Numbered from the stretch's first letter, positions 7,643-17,585 are shown. The stretch: 64,000 bases of DNA from DATAES01 sp963802415 (GCA_963802415.1 CAWDIH010000001.1:1178001-1242000), one strand, 5' to 3'. Notes: a model not told the origin generated them from the sequence alone. Made by a program: numbers and translations.

Positions 7643-9430
7643 TCAGGTGATGCGGTCGTCGACGAGGGCGCCGTCCCAGAGGTCCTTGAAGCGGTCGAGC
7701 TCCTCGCTGCGCGGCTCGTCGATGCCTCGGAGTGGTCCCTGGTCGGCGAGGTGCCGGCGGACGTACAGGCGTGCGACGAGCGACTTGCGGTCGGAGCCGA
7801 GCTCGCGCTGCTCGTACCCGGCCTGCTCGAGCAGCAGCGCGCCGGCGTATACGTCGACCATGAATTCCGCGAGTGGGAACAGCCGGAGCTCGGCCACGGT
7901 GCGATCCAGTGCCTTCCACCGCTCGATCGCGACCGTGAGCTGATCGACGCGCTCGCCGAGCAACGAAGTCGTCGGATCGTCCTGCGGGGCGTTGTCCAGG
8001 GCTTCGCGCAGCCGGTGGAGGAAGGCGACATCGGCTTGCTCGCGCTCGATGGCGCGGCGCACGTCCAGGCACAGGATGTTGTCCGGACCCTCCCACAGCG
8101 GGTTGACCTGCGCGTCGCGAAGGATGCGCGCCACCGGCCAGTTCTCCACGTAACCGTTGCCGCCGTGCACTTCGATGGCATCGCTCGCCGCGGTGATCCC
8201 GAGGCGCGATGCCCGCAGCTTGATGAGCGGCGCGCCGATGCGCAGACGGTGAGCCGGATCGAAGCCGTCGAAGACGAGAGCTTGCGCCGCTTCGACCTCC
8301 ACGATGAGCTCGGCGAGCTTGCGCTGCATCAGTGGCTGCTCCGCGAGCGGCCGTCCGAACGCGTGCCGGGCTCGCGCGTAGCAAAGCGCTTCCACCAACG
8401 CACGGCGCGCGCACCCGAGGCCCATCATCGCGATGCCGAGCCGAGCACCGTTCGTCAGCTGCATCATGCGGGCGAGGCCCTTGCCGTCGCCGGCGCTGGT
8501 GGCGTCCCCGCCTCCGCCGCTCGTCTCGCCTGACAACAGGAACGCCTCTGCATCTGCGAACTCGACCTCAGCGGATGCGACGGCACGCGTTCCGAGCTTG
8601 TCCTTCAAGCGCCGGATGCGGATGCCATTGCGGGTGCCGTCCCGGCGCTCGCGCAAGACGAGGAACGTCGCGATGCCGCGAGCGTTGTCCGGCGAGCCTT
8701 CGGGCTTCGCCAGCACCACCCACGCCTGGCCGTTGGCGTTCGACGCGAACCATTTGAACCCGTTGAGCAGAAAGGCGTCGCCATCAGGCGTCGCCGTCGT
8801 CTCGAGCTCGGCGAGGTCGGAGCCGCCGGTGCGTTCAGTGAGCGATTGGATGGTCTCCCCCGCCCACTCACCGGACGCGAACTTGGCCATTACCCGCTCG
8901 CGAATGTCGGGCGGCGCGAACTGTCGCACGAGGTTCACGACCATGTCGCCGCCGGTGCCGAGGGCGCACGCCATGCCGATCTCGGCCTGATCGAGCAGGT
9001 AGCTGTGCGCGGTGTTCAGCATGGTGAGGTTCACGCCGTGTCGGGTCGCGTCGTCTCGAATCGCGGGCGCTGTGAAGCTGTTGGCGAGCACGTCGCGGCG
9101 GGAGTCGAGGAAGGACGGGGCAGCACCACTTCGCTGACGTCGTGGCCCCAGCGGTCGTACCGCTCGAGCCGTGGCGGGTTCTTGTCTGTCACCTCGGCGC
9201 GCTCGGAGACCGCTCCGCCCATCAACCCGCCCATCCGATCGAGGTGCGGCTCCGCCCACGTCAGCGTCGTCCGCTGACAGGTGGTAGCGCATGAGGAACT
9301 GCAGCGTGGGATCGCACCGCCACCAGTTGAGACCCGTGGCTCCGAGGTACCGCTCGGTCGCATATCGGGCCGCCTTGTCGACGGACCCGAACGGCAACCG
9401 ATCAACCGACTCGCTGTCGTATGGCGTCAT
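7643..9430 (-). CDS. AidB-like acyl-CoA dehydrogenase, two frameshifts
   Basis: An FAD-dependent acyl-CoA dehydrogenase of the AidB-type subfamily. Blocks seen: GACALGTGGDM, WAGETIQSLTERTGGSDLAELET (FAD/substrate loop), LNGFKWFASNANG, YARARHAFGRPLAEQPLMQRKLAEL, AIEVHGGNGYVENWPVARILRDAQ and WEGPDNILCLDVRRA. The last is the AidB-type 'WEG..N' motif. The N-terminal domain (PPRLERYDRWGHDVSEV) also matches AidB. Frame breaks near 9265 and 9120 split the first 100 residues; the rest is clean to 7643. ATG at 9430. About 595 residues. Likely role: oxidation of a CoA thioester or alkylation-stress response; the substrate is unknown. Confidence 0.85.
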   Translation of the reverse strand: MTPYDSESVDRLPFGSVDKAARYATERYLGATGLNWWRCDPTLQFLMRYHLSADDADVGGAAPRSDGRVDGRSGLRARRGDRQEPATARAVRPLGPRRQRSGAAPSFLDSRRDVLANSFTAPAIRDDATRHGVNLTMLNTAHSYLLDQAEIGMACALGTGGDMVVNLVRQFAPPDIRERVMAKFASGEWAGETIQSLTERTGGSDLAELETTATPDGDAFLLNGFKWFASNANGQAWVVLAKPEGSPDNARGIATFLVLRERRDGTRNGIRIRRLKDKLGTRAVASAEVEFADAEAFLLSGETSGGGGDATSAGDGKGLARMMQLTNGARLGIAMMGLGCARRALVEALCYARARHAFGRPLAEQPLMQRKLAELIVEVEAAQALVFDGFDPAHRLRIGAPLIKLRASRLGITAASDAIEVHGGNGYVENWPVARILRDAQVNPLWEGPDNILCLDVRRAIEREQADVAFLHRLREALDNAPQDDPTTSLLGERVDQLTVAIERWKALDRTVAELRLFPLAEFMVDVYAGALLLEQAGYEQRELGSDRKSLVARLYVRRHLADQGPLRGIDEPRSEELDRFKDLWDGALVDDRIT

Positions 9431-9446
9431 CCGTCCATCTTGGCCT

Positions 9447-10241
9447 TCACGAGCGACGATCGCGCCCCGGCACGGGATTCAGTCGGACGCGCCGGACAAC
9501 CGGATGTGCCGCGAGGCGCCACCAGGCGATGCCTAGGCCGATCGCGGTGATGACGGCGAGGCGCACTATCGCCCCGGTTCCGGCGGGGATCCCATCGCGC
9601 ACGAGGCTCTTCGGCGCGTCGTCCGCGAAATCGACGAACACGGCTCGTGATTCCCAGGTCGGCGACCACTGAGCGATTCCCGTGAGCGCCGCGCCCAGGA
9701 GGCGCTCGACCAGGAACACGAACGCCAGCGACCAGACGGCCGCGCGCCGCGCGATGCATCCGATGGCCACGAAGATGGCGATGTACGCGATCGCGCCCAT
9801 GAACGCGGCGATTGCGGCCGCGCCGGCACTTCCCGGATCACCCGCCACGACTGCAGCCAGGGCGCACGCCGGCACCAGCGTTACGAGGGCGACCATGCAG
9901 CCGCCGAGCCACCGGCCGACGACGATCTGCCAGAGCGGGACCGGGGTGAGCCACGTGAAATGGAACACGCCGGAGCGCACTTCGGCCCCGAGCACCGCGT
10001 CTCCGATGACGAGCGAGGCGATCGGCACAACCAGGGCGAAGATGCCGTCGGCTGCGACGCGAGCGAATGCTTCGCCGGCTGGCTCGTCGATGGTAAGTGC
10101 GAGTAGACCGAAGAGCAGCGCGGCGGCGCAATACACGAGCGAGCCGAGCCACCGCTTCGGTCCGATGCACGAGCGCAGCGTGTAGACGAAAATCGAAGCG
10201 AACCTCCACGGCCTGCGGACGACAAGCACGGAGGCGCTCAC
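9447..10241 (-). CDS. ABC-2 type transporter permease
   Basis: A 264-residue membrane protein with about six hydrophobic segments (for example SLVYCAAALLFGLLAL near 34-49, ALVVPIASLVIGDAVL near 69-84, VALVTLVPACALAAVV near 116-131) and the EVRSGVFHFTWLTPVP loop typical of ABC-2 permeases. Its GTG at 10241 overlaps the TGA of the upstream ATPase (GTGA). It is the last gene of a four-gene ATPase/permease operon (13020 down to 9447). Confidence 0.8.
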   Translation of the reverse strand: MSASVLVVRRPWRFASIFVYTLRSCIGPKRWLGSLVYCAAALLFGLLALTIDEPAGEAFARVAADGIFALVVPIASLVIGDAVLGAEVRSGVFHFTWLTPVPLWQIVVGRWLGGCMVALVTLVPACALAAVVAGDPGSAGAAAIAAFMGAIAYIAIFVAIGCIARRAAVWSLAFVFLVERLLGAALTGIAQWSPTWESRAVFVDFADDAPKSLVRDGIPAGTGAIVRLAVITAIGLGIAWWRLAAHPVVRRVRLNPVPGRDRRS

Positions 10242-11178
10242 CGAACGAGCTCCCGGAACAGACTCTCGAGTGAGTCATCCAGCGGCCGCACCTCGCGCAG
10301 CCGCACGCGGAGGTCGCTCGCCACCGCGGGGAGTGCCAGCGCGAGCTCCGCGGCGCGGCTCGTCGAGATCTCGACGTCGTCGCCGTTGAGTCGAACGCCT
10401 GCCACGGAGTCGAGAGCGATGAGCGCCGCCGCGAGCCTTCGACCGTCGGTCGCGCGCACCAGCACGTGACGAGGCCTGTCGTTCATCGCATCACGGATCG
10501 CGCGCTGGTCCCCGGCGGCCGCGAGCCGGCCGTGGATGAGGACGATGATGCGATCGGCGAGTCGTTCCACCTCGTGCAGCACGTGTGAGCTGACGATCAC
10601 CGTCCTGCCCTGCGCGCCCAGGCGGCGGAACAGCGCGATCAAGTGCGCACGCTGTACCGGGTCGGCTCCGTTCAACGGCTCGTCGAGCACGAGCACGCTC
10701 GGGTCAGTGACGAGCGCAGCTGCCACTTTCGTACGCTGGCGCATGCCCTTGCTGAACCCGTCGACGCGCCGGTCGGCAACATCGAGCATGTCGACCTCTG
10801 CCAACGCGCGGTCAGGCGCGGCGCGATCGGCCAGCGCGTGCAGATCCGCCACGTAACGGACCAGCTGTCGGGCGGTGAGCCCGGAGGGCACGGCCTCGTC
10901 CTCCGGAACGAGGGCCGTGTACGAGTGGACGCCGCGATCGCGGACCGCGGGTCACGTCCGTCCACTCGAACGGTTCCCTGGTTCACCGGCATCAGGCCCG
11001 TGATCGCGCGCATGAGCGTCGTCTTGCCCGCACCGTTCGGTCCGAGCAGTCCGGTGACGCCGTGACCGAAGGAGCAACTCAACTCGGAGAGCGCGACCTT
11101 CTGACCGAACCACACGGATGTGTCGGTGATCTCGACCGTCGCATCCTCCGCGAACGCCGGATCGCGACTCGACGTCAT
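10238..11178 (-). CDS. ABC transporter ATP-binding protein, one frameshift
   Basis: The nucleotide-binding subunit of an ABC-2 exporter. Walker A is GPNGAGKTT, the signature is FSKGMRQR (variant of LSGGQ), Walker B is VLVLDEP and the switch histidine is in VIVSSHVLHEVERLADR. The frame breaks near 10915-10950, where the sequence continues in the next frame as VHSYTALVPEDEAVPSGLTARQL; joined length is about 313 residues. ATG at 11178 overlaps the TGA of the upstream permease (ATGA). It probably energises the permeases on either side; the substrate is unknown. Confidence 0.85.
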
Positions 11179-12090
11179 CGCTCCGTCCAGCGATAGCGGC
11201 GGATCAACACGGAGATCCCCACGGCCAGGGCGGCCGTGTATGCGACGACCGCGTACAACCCGCCGTTCTGGACGCCCTTGAGTGGCGATTCGGGGTCGAT
11301 CTGGCCGAGGAACACGAGGTCGCGCAGGTACAGCGGCAGTCCGAGGACGTTGATCAGTGCGGCCGCGGACCCAGTGGCCTTCTCCTCGAAGTCGCCGGTG
11401 AGGACACCGGCGGTGATGGAGGACACGAGGAAGAGCCCGATGAAGCTCGCGCCGGCGACGATCCTCCGGCTCGTGAGTGAGGCAATGGCCGCGCCGCAGC
11501 ACCGAATAGAACAAGGCGAGCAAAGCCACCGCGACCGGCACCTGCCAGAGCACGTCGGCGTTGTCGAGGGTGTAGTCGAGCGCGCTGTCGCTCACGAGTG
11601 CCTGTCCGCCGAACAGCACGACCTGAGGGAGGAACGAGAACGCGAACAGGATCGAGAACAGCGCGCCCACCTTCGCTGCCACATAATCGACACCTGTCAA
11701 TGGTCGGGCAAAGAGCAACGGCAGCACATGCTGACGCCGGTCGGGACACAAGATGTCAGGCGCAGTGATGGCGACGAACACGAGGAGCGCACTCGAGACC
11801 CCGACGTATTCGCGGTACGTGATGAACTCGATGCGGTCGAAGATCTCATCGCGGGTGACGTACGCGATGCCGACGTTGACGATGGCGGGCACGGTGACGA
11901 TGGCGAGCAGCGTGAACGGTGCGACCTTCTGGCGCCATGATCGGCGAATGCCGAGCGCGCGACGGATCGACGCGCGGTACAAGGCAAACGTGGCGGCGCG
12001 CCGGCCGCCACGCGGACCTTCGTAGGGCCGGTAGCCGCGGTCGTAGACGGCACCTGTCGCAGGAGCGGAGGCGGGTGAGGTCGTCGTCAT
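11175..12090 (-). CDS. ABC transporter permease, one frameshift
   Basis: A hydrophobic protein starting MTTTSPASAPATGAVYDRGY followed by a cytosolic Arg-rich stretch and membrane segments (VAPFTLLAIVTVPAIVNVGIA, SSALLVFVAITAPDIL, LFAFSFLPQVVLF). The frame breaks near 11490-11500 and resumes as ASFIGLFLVSSITAGVLTGDFEEK to the TGA overlapping the next ATPase start. The N-terminal 'YDRGYRPYEG' box is common in actinobacterial ABC-2 permeases encoded next to such ATPases. The in-frame GTG at 12105 is an alternative start. Confidence 0.75.
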
Positions 12091-12097
12091 CGGGGAC

Positions 12098-13020
12098 TCA
12101 TCCACGACCCGCGCGTTGCATGAACACGTCGTCCAACGAGGTGAGACGCGAGCCGAGTCGGTACAGCGGCAGACTCGAGCCTCGCGATCACATCTCGGAG
12201 GAGGTCGAGGTCGTCCTCGCCGTCGACCGCCATCTCCACTGCGCCGTCGACAGCCTCGGCCGTGACGCCGAGTACGGCCAGCTCGGAGATCAGCAGTTCG
12301 GCCGCAGGGATGCCGCCGACGTCGACGGTGACGACCCCCGTACGTTCGAGCAGTGCATCCGTGGGACCCGAGACGACGAGCCGTCCCGCGTCGATCATCA
12401 TCACGTGGTCACACACCTGTTGCACGTCGTCGAGCAGGTGCGTCGCCATCAGCACGGAGATGCCGAACGTGCCGAGCCGGGCCACCAGCGACAGCATCTC
12501 CTCCCGCCCGGCAGGGTCGAGGCCCGCGGTCGGCTCGTCGAGCAGCACCAGCTCGGGATCACCGACGAGGGCTTGAGCGAGCTTCGCCGCGCTGCCGCAT
12601 GCCCGTCGAGAAGCCGCCGATCGCCCGGAACCGGGCTTCGTCGAGGCCGACGAGGTCGAGCACGTCGGATGCCCGCTGCCGGGCGGCGCGGGCGGGGAGG
12701 CCGCCGATCTCGCCGAAGGTGCCGACGATGTCGGCCGCGGTCTGGTCGAGCGGTAGACACTCGTGTTCCGGCATGTAGCCGAGCCGGGATCGCACGCCGA
12801 TCGGGTCGTCGGCGACCGACATGCCGCGGACCTCGACGGCGCCCGATGTGGGGCGCGCCAGGCCGAGCAGGATGCGGAACAACGTGGTCTTGCCTGCACC
12901 GTTCGCGCCCACCACGCCGATGCGACCGGGAGGGACGTCGGCCGACAAGGAGTCCAGGGCCGTGACCGAGCCATACCGCTTGGTGACCTCGTCGAGGTGC
13001 AGCAGCGAGGTCTCGCCCAC
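12098..13020 (-). CDS. ABC transporter ATP-binding protein, two frameshifts
   Basis: The first gene of the ABC operon. Walker A GANGAGKTT, signature FSTGMRQR, Walker B LVLLDEPTAGLDP and the H-loop in MATHLLDDVQQVCDH are all present. Frame breaks near 12590 (just after the signature) and near 12165 (repair gives LPLYRLGSRLTSLDDVFMQRAGRG before the TGA at 12098-12100). Starts at GTG 13020. Two ATPase/permease pairs in one operon suggest a heteromeric exporter or a duplicated one; the substrate is unknown. Confidence 0.8.
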
Positions 13021-13091
13021 GCCGGCAGTCTGTCAGGTGCGTCGTGGACCACCTCGTCGGCTGTGCTTGCGGAAGGGCGGTTACCCGGCGG

Positions 13092-13795
13092 TCAGGCGCC
13101 GAGGCGGCGTTCGATCGCGTCGAGCCGTTCGCGGATCGCGTCGAGCGCGTCTGCGGGCATCGCCGGTAGAGGCGTCGTCTGTTGTGCGTGCACGTATCCC
13201 GATAGTGCGGTGACGACAGCGCGCCGCGTGGTTCGCAGCTCCACACCCATTCTGCGCAACACCTTGCCGGCCATCCCGCCTTCGTCGGCGATCAATCCGA
13301 GGACGATGTGCTCGCAGCCGATGTAGTTGTGGCCGAGCGTCAACGACTCCTTGGCGGTCAGCTCGAGCACCCGCTTCGCGAACGGTGTGAACGGGATGTG
13401 TCCCTGCGGCTCGTCCGTGGGCGGTCCCATGGATGCCGTCAGCTCACCGCGGAGGTCGTCGATTTCGATGTCGAGCGACTGCAGGACCTTCAGCCCGAGA
13501 TTGCCCCCCTCTTCGATCACGCCGAGCAGCACGTGCTCGGTCCCGACGTAGTTGTGGGGGACGTCGCGCGCCGCTTTTCGGCGAGGGCCACGGCCTGGCG
13601 GGCGCGCTGGGTGAAGCGTCCGAACAGACCGATCCACGGCCGATCATCGGCGGGCGGCGCCTCGGACCCTCTCGCCGACGTCACGTCTCGCACCGCTTTT
13701 TCGAGCGCCGCCTGACAGATGGCCGAGATCGGCAGCTGTGCCTCCTTGACCGCCGCCGCCAGCTCCTCCGGCAGGTACACGTTGATCTTGGGCAT
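13092..13795 (-). CDS. RHH-type N-terminus fused to Clp N-terminal repeats, one frameshift
   Basis: The first 45 residues (MPKINVYLPEELAAAVKEA…) look like a ribbon-helix-helix DNA-binding strand-helix-helix unit. From about 65 onward are two Clp_N repeats (FGRFTQRARQAVALAE, HNYVGTEHVLLGVI, then FTPFAKRVLELTAKES, HNYIGCEHIVLGLI), the adaptor/substrate-docking domain of ClpC. No AAA+ ATPase follows; the protein ends with a coiled Arg/Glu tail at about 234 residues. One base is missing or extra near 13565. Similar stand-alone Clp_N proteins occur in Actinobacteria. It might act as a ClpC decoy/adaptor or a regulator; this is inference. Confidence 0.65.
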
Positions 13796-13933
13796 GGGGT
13801 CATAGTGGGGTTATATGGCGCTAGGGTCAAGTCCGATTCCTTCGCCTTCGCAATCGGCGTTCGTTGGCTACATCCCGTGTGGCTGACGAACGCCAGAAGC
13901 GTCGTACCCGCCTTCGAGAAATCTGTGCGGTAG

Positions 13934-14593
13934 CTACCGGCCGATGAGCGTCTGGTGGCGCAGGAACAACTGGTAGTTGCGTTCCGCGATCTCCTCGTCG
14001 TAGCTGTGCTCGTCGTCACGGAGATACGCCGTGTACCCGATCGCACGCTCGAAGTCATTTCGTCCGCCGTGTTTCAAGTCCGAGACGATCGGGATGGATC
14101 GGCACATGACGGCCTCGCAGAATCGCATGCTCCAGGGAACATCGCCGGCGGGACAGAGCGTGAATCGGCTGCTCCGGAGAACCTTGAAGTACGCGGGGTT
14201 GAAGTATCCGCGCTCGAGCCACGGCACTTCCTTCGGCACGAACACATTGTGGCTCTCACCCGTGTGGTCGAACCGGCCGAGCGGCTGATGCTCGGGCACG
14301 ACTTCGCTGAGCAGCAGATACGACCGATCGGTGAACCGCCGCCGCGCGAAGTCCAGAATCCACTCGCGGTGCGAGTAAATCTCGGGCCGGTAGAGGCTTC
14401 CCATGAAGCAGTAGTCGTGGATCTTGTCACCAGGCATGTCGTTCACGGCATCGACGAACGAGCGCGGGTAGAGCACCGCGACCTGTTGGCGCCGCTCGTC
14501 GACTTCCGGACACTCCAGGCCCTCTTCCGTGTACGCCTTCTTGAACAGGAGAACGGATCGCGGACCGGCCGCCAGGTACACGAGTCCCGCCAC
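13934..14593 (-). CDS. Exostosin-like (GT47-type) glycosyltransferase
   Basis: A 219-residue protein whose C-terminal half resembles the exostosin domain: RSSRFTLCPAGDVPWSMRFCEAVMCRSIPIVSD matches the family pattern of Cys-Pro-x-Gly, Ser-x-Arg-x-x-Glu-Ala and a Pro-(I/V)-(I/V)-Ser-Asp nucleotide-sugar block. GTG at 14593 follows a clear GGAGGG and lies one base after the stop of the preceding short gene, so it is the last gene of the polysaccharide cluster (16526 down). It is shorter than typical GT47 enzymes. Probable role: adding a sugar to a surface glycan. Confidence 0.55.
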   Translation of the reverse strand: MAGLVYLAAGPRSVLLFKKAYTEEGLECPEVDERRQQVAVLYPRSFVDAVNDMPGDKIHDYCFMGSLYRPEIYSHREWILDFARRRFTDRSYLLLSEVVPEHQPLGRFDHTGESHNVFVPKEVPWLERGYFNPAYFKVLRSSRFTLCPAGDVPWSMRFCEAVMCRSIPIVSDLKHGGRNDFERAIGYTAYLRDDEHSYDEEIAERNYQLFLRHQTLIGR

Positions 14594-14594
14594 C

Positions 14595-14804
14595 TCAGCC
14601 CTCCTTCACATCTCGGTTCGGGAGTCCCATTTGCTGGGCCAACTCGTCTCGATAAACGCGATCGAGCACGAACGTGGTTCCGCCGAGATTCGCGTAGAGC
14701 CAGTTCGCGACGAGGTGATTGCCGCTTCGCTTCAGTCCCCGCTGGACGGTTACGTCGCGCGGCGCGTTCGCTTCAGAAAGCACAGGGCGTTCCTCGCCGA
14801 TCAC
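14595..14804 (-). pseudogene. Truncated sulfotransferase-like gene (N-terminal fragment)
   Basis: A 69-residue frame starting at a GTG that overlaps the epimerase stop (GTGA). It contains GLKRSGNHLVANWLYANLG, almost identical to the P-loop start of the complete paralogue at 16679-17461 (GLKRSGNHMLANWLYANLG), but ends about 30 residues later, where the full protein continues for 210 more. PAPS-binding residues in the P-loop are kept; the rest of the fold is lost. It is read as a deletion remnant, though it may still be translated because of the stop/start coupling on both sides. Confidence 0.6.
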
Positions 14805-15778
14805 AGTGAGAAGAGCGATCCGCCGTTGTCGAGCTCCATCCGGTACCAGTCGATGGTGGCCCGTAGACCGGCTTCGAGCGACCAGGCTGGCTTCCAACCC
14901 AAACGCGCACGGGCTTTCGTCGAATCGGAGTACATCCGCGGTATCTCCGTCGGCCGTTCGGGAAGAGCACCGAACTCCGGCTCGATCGGATCGCCCATGA
15001 GGCTCAGGATCAACGAGGCCAGTTCGCGCATCGAGACCTCTTCGCCAGAACCCAGGTTGAATATCTCCCCCTCGATCTCCCGCGTGGTGGCGAGAAGCAC
15101 GAATCCCTCGACGAGGTCGTCCACATAGTTGAACTCTCTCGTCTGCCGACCCTCAGTCATCTTCAGTGGGTTGCGCCGCAGCGCGCGCAGAATGATTTCC
15201 GGCACGACCCGATCGGGCGTCTGCATGGGGCCGTACGCATTGAACGGCCGAACCATGACGAGCGGCCAGCCCCGACCTTGATGGAATGCTCGGCAATACA
15301 GCTCGGCCGCGTACTTGCTGACCGAATAGGGCGAGATCGGCCGGACGAATGACTCTTCACGAAACGGTACGTCGATGTCACCGTAGATCTCGCTCGTTCC
15401 GGTCGATACGCAGCGCCGATAACCCGACCCGTCAAGGGCCTGCAACAGGTTGACCGTGCCCTGGACGTTCGACTGGATGCATTCGTCGACTCGCTCCCAC
15501 GACTTGCCGACATGCGTGTATGCGCCGAGGTGGAACACCACCGACGGCCGGACACGTTCGACGACCACGTCCACTGCGGAGCGATCAGTGAGGTTGCCCT
15601 CCTGAATCGAGACACGATCTCTCAGGCCGACGAGGCGTGCCGGCCAGACCGAAGAAACCGTGCTCGTGAGTACGTGAACCTCGGCACCCTCGTCGAGCAA
15701 TCGCCGCACGAGGTGTGAACCGATGAAGCCGGTGCCGCCCGTGACGAGCACCGACTCCCCCGCGAGCGTCTCGTTCAC
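14801..15778 (-). CDS. NAD-dependent sugar epimerase/dehydratase
   Basis: An extended short-chain dehydrogenase acting on nucleotide sugars. The NAD motif GGTGFIGS begins about 15 residues from the chosen start; the catalytic pair is in SPYSVSKYAAE (Tyr-x-x-x-Lys); the serine/threonine is in CVSTGTSEIYGD; the substrate block RPFNAYGPMQTPDRVVPE follows. About 325 residues. I start at the GTG at 15778, preceded by GAGGGG; an ATG at 15796 has no ribosome site. It lies 37 bp downstream of the nucleotidyltransferase stop. Together they would make and reshape an activated sugar for the glycan cluster. Confidence 0.85.
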   Translation of the reverse strand: MNETLAGESVLVTGGTGFIGSHLVRRLLDEGAEVHVLTSTVSSVWPARLVGLRDRVSIQEGNLTDRSAVDVVVERVRPSVVFHLGAYTHVGKSWERVDECIQSNVQGTVNLLQALDGSGYRRCVSTGTSEIYGDIDVPFREESFVRPISPYSVSKYAAELYCRAFHQGRGWPLVMVRPFNAYGPMQTPDRVVPEIILRALRRNPLKMTEGRQTREFNYVDDLVEGFVLLATTREIEGEIFNLGSGEEVSMRELASLILSLMGDPIEPEFGALPERPTEIPRMYSDSTKARARLGWKPAWSLEAGLRATIDWYRMELDNGGSLFSL

Positions 15779-15815
15779 ATCCCCTCGTCGTTCCATCGAT
15801 GCAGCTGCCGCGCAT

Positions 15816-16526
15816 TCACCGACGGGGCCTGCGCCACGGCGGTGCGTCACCCATGCACAGCTCGCTCAGATCCTGGGAGTCCTTGTAGGTATCCATCGAC
15901 TTCCAGAAGCCGTCGTGCTCGTACGCGTACAACTCTCCGCGGTCGGCGAGACCGGGGAGCACCTCGCGCTCGAGATCCTCGCCGTCCCACAGGTCGAACA
16001 CCCGCCTGTCGAACACGAAGAACCCGGCGTTGATGCGATGATCGGGCAGCATCGGTTTCTCGCGCATCCGGTTGACGCGGCCATGCGTCGCGACATCCAC
16101 CGTCCCATACGGTGACGGCAACGGGACCGTCGTCAGCGTCGCCGCGCCCGAATGTGATTGATGGAACGCCTGCAAGGCGTTCAAGTCGACGTCTCCGACC
16201 CCGTCCGCGTATGTGGCCATGAAATTGTCGCCAACGTACTCGACACATTTCGCAATGCGCGCGCCCGTGTTGGTGTCCTCTCCGGTATCCACCACCATCA
16301 CTTCCCACGTCGACGGCAGCTCGCCGGCAAACGCCTCGATCAGCTCGCGCTTGTAGCCCGCCGCCAGTACGAATCGCGTCAAGCCATGATCCGCGTAGAT
16401 GTCGAGTACGTGTGCGAGAACCGGACGGCCCGCGACCGGCAGCAACGGCTTCGGGACGTCGAGCGTGAGCGGGTACGCGCGCATGCCCTTCCCGCCGCAC
16501 AACACGAGGGTGGTGAGATCCGCCAC
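15816..16526 (-). CDS. Sugar-1-phosphate nucleotidyltransferase (RfbF-like)
   Basis: A 236-residue nucleotidyltransferase. The signature LCGGKGMRAYPLT…VPKPLLPVAG (N-terminal G-x-G-x-R and Lys) is complete, followed by ATYADGVGDVDL (metal-binding Asp) and EKPMLPDHRINAGFFVF (sugar-binding Glu-Lys). The spacing and the GFWKSMDTYKD ending resemble glucose-1-phosphate cytidylyltransferase, which makes CDP-glucose, more than RmlA. Start GTG at 16526. It heads the epimerase / truncated sulfotransferase / exostosin run. Confidence 0.85.
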   Translation of the reverse strand: MADLTTLVLCGGKGMRAYPLTLDVPKPLLPVAGRPVLAHVLDIYADHGLTRFVLAAGYKRELIEAFAGELPSTWEVMVVDTGEDTNTGARIAKCVEYVGDNFMATYADGVGDVDLNALQAFHQSHSGAATLTTVPLPSPYGTVDVATHGRVNRMREKPMLPDHRINAGFFVFDRRVFDLWDGEDLEREVLPGLADRGELYAYEHDGFWKSMDTYKDSQDLSELCMGDAPPWRRPRR

Positions 16527-16678
16527 GAGTGCTGCATTGAAGCACGCGACGGACCGTCGAGGCGCACGATCCGGGCAATCGGGGCACGTGGGTCAATGTG
16601 GCGCTTCGGATCCGAGCGGGGTGTGATCTCGATCCACGTCCTCCTCTCCGAAGTCGAACTCGTCATCACTCGTCGCCA

Positions 16679-17461
16679 TCATGACCCGTCGACCACACCG
16701 GCCAGCTCGTAACCGAAGACGCTGGAGCACGTCTCGCGGATCACGGACCGATCGAGCAGCATCCGGAACAGGTCATCTGGTATCCGGTGCTGCTGGAATC
16801 GGCTCAGCAGCTCGCGAGACGTACTGGGCCCGGTTCCTGGCGAAAAGCTGCTGCTTCCGCCGTAGTCCGATGCCTCTGCGAGAACCTCGCGGTTCTCGAC
16901 GGCGAGATCGCCCGCGATCAGCTCGCGGTACGCACGCTCACCGATGAACCGGTTGAAGTTCACGACCACCTTGTTGGCCAGGAACTCGCTCGAACCGACA
17001 TACTCCGCGCAGTATGACTCGAACAGGTCCACGTAGGCCTCGTCGGTACGGAATACTTCTGGACGAAGAGCCGCTGCCTCGAGTCGTGACGCGATGTTGT
17101 TCAGCGGATCGCGAAGCACAAGGACATTGACAATATCCGGCCCGCTCGGCGTCCTTCTCGCGTATCGCAACTGGCAGTCCTCGATTCCGAAGATCGTCAC
17201 GGGAAGCCGGCGTCGCGCCAGGTCGAAGTTCGCGCGAGTCAACAGACCGAGCTCGAATCGGCGCGAGTTGAGCTGACCGCAATTGTTGTAGAAGGCCACG
17301 CCCGCCACCGGATCGCAGTGCGCCTCGCGCAGTTGTCGTTGGACGTCGGACGAGTCCAGCGGCTGCTTCTCCGTGGCGCCGAGGTTCGCATAGAGCCAGT
17401 TGGCGAGCATGTGGTTTCCACTGCGCTTGAGGCCCCACAGGAAGAACGTCCTCGGAGTCAT
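16679..17461 (-). CDS. Sulfotransferase-like protein
   Basis: A 260-residue protein starting MTPRTFFLWGLKRSGNHMLA, a P-loop of the sulfotransferase type (5'-phosphosulfate binding), with the second motif VLVLRDPLNNIASRLEA (3'-phosphate loop, Arg-Asp-Pro followed by Ser-Arg). Together they indicate transfer of sulfate from PAPS, probably to a surface glycan made by the neighbouring genes. The ATG at 17461 is chosen because the upstream extension is unlike protein. The first 30 residues recur in the truncated copy at 14595-14804. Confidence 0.7.
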   Translation of the reverse strand: MTPRTFFLWGLKRSGNHMLANWLYANLGATEKQPLDSSDVQRQLREAHCDPVAGVAFYNNCGQLNSRRFELGLLTRANFDLARRRLPVTIFGIEDCQLRYARRTPSGPDIVNVLVLRDPLNNIASRLEAAALRPEVFRTDEAYVDLFESYCAEYVGSSEFLANKVVVNFNRFIGERAYRELIAGDLAVENREVLAEASDYGGSSSFSPGTGPSTSRELLSRFQQHRIPDDLFRMLLDRSVIRETCSSVFGYELAGVVDGS

Positions 17462-17585
17462 CGATCTAGCCTGGTGGCGTCCGCCTTCAGCACGACAACG
17501 GCTTACCATTCGGTCTACCTCGTCGTCGCTGAGCACGCGGGCATCGCGGCCATGTCGGCGTACGAGCGTCGGAGCCGCAGCAGCG

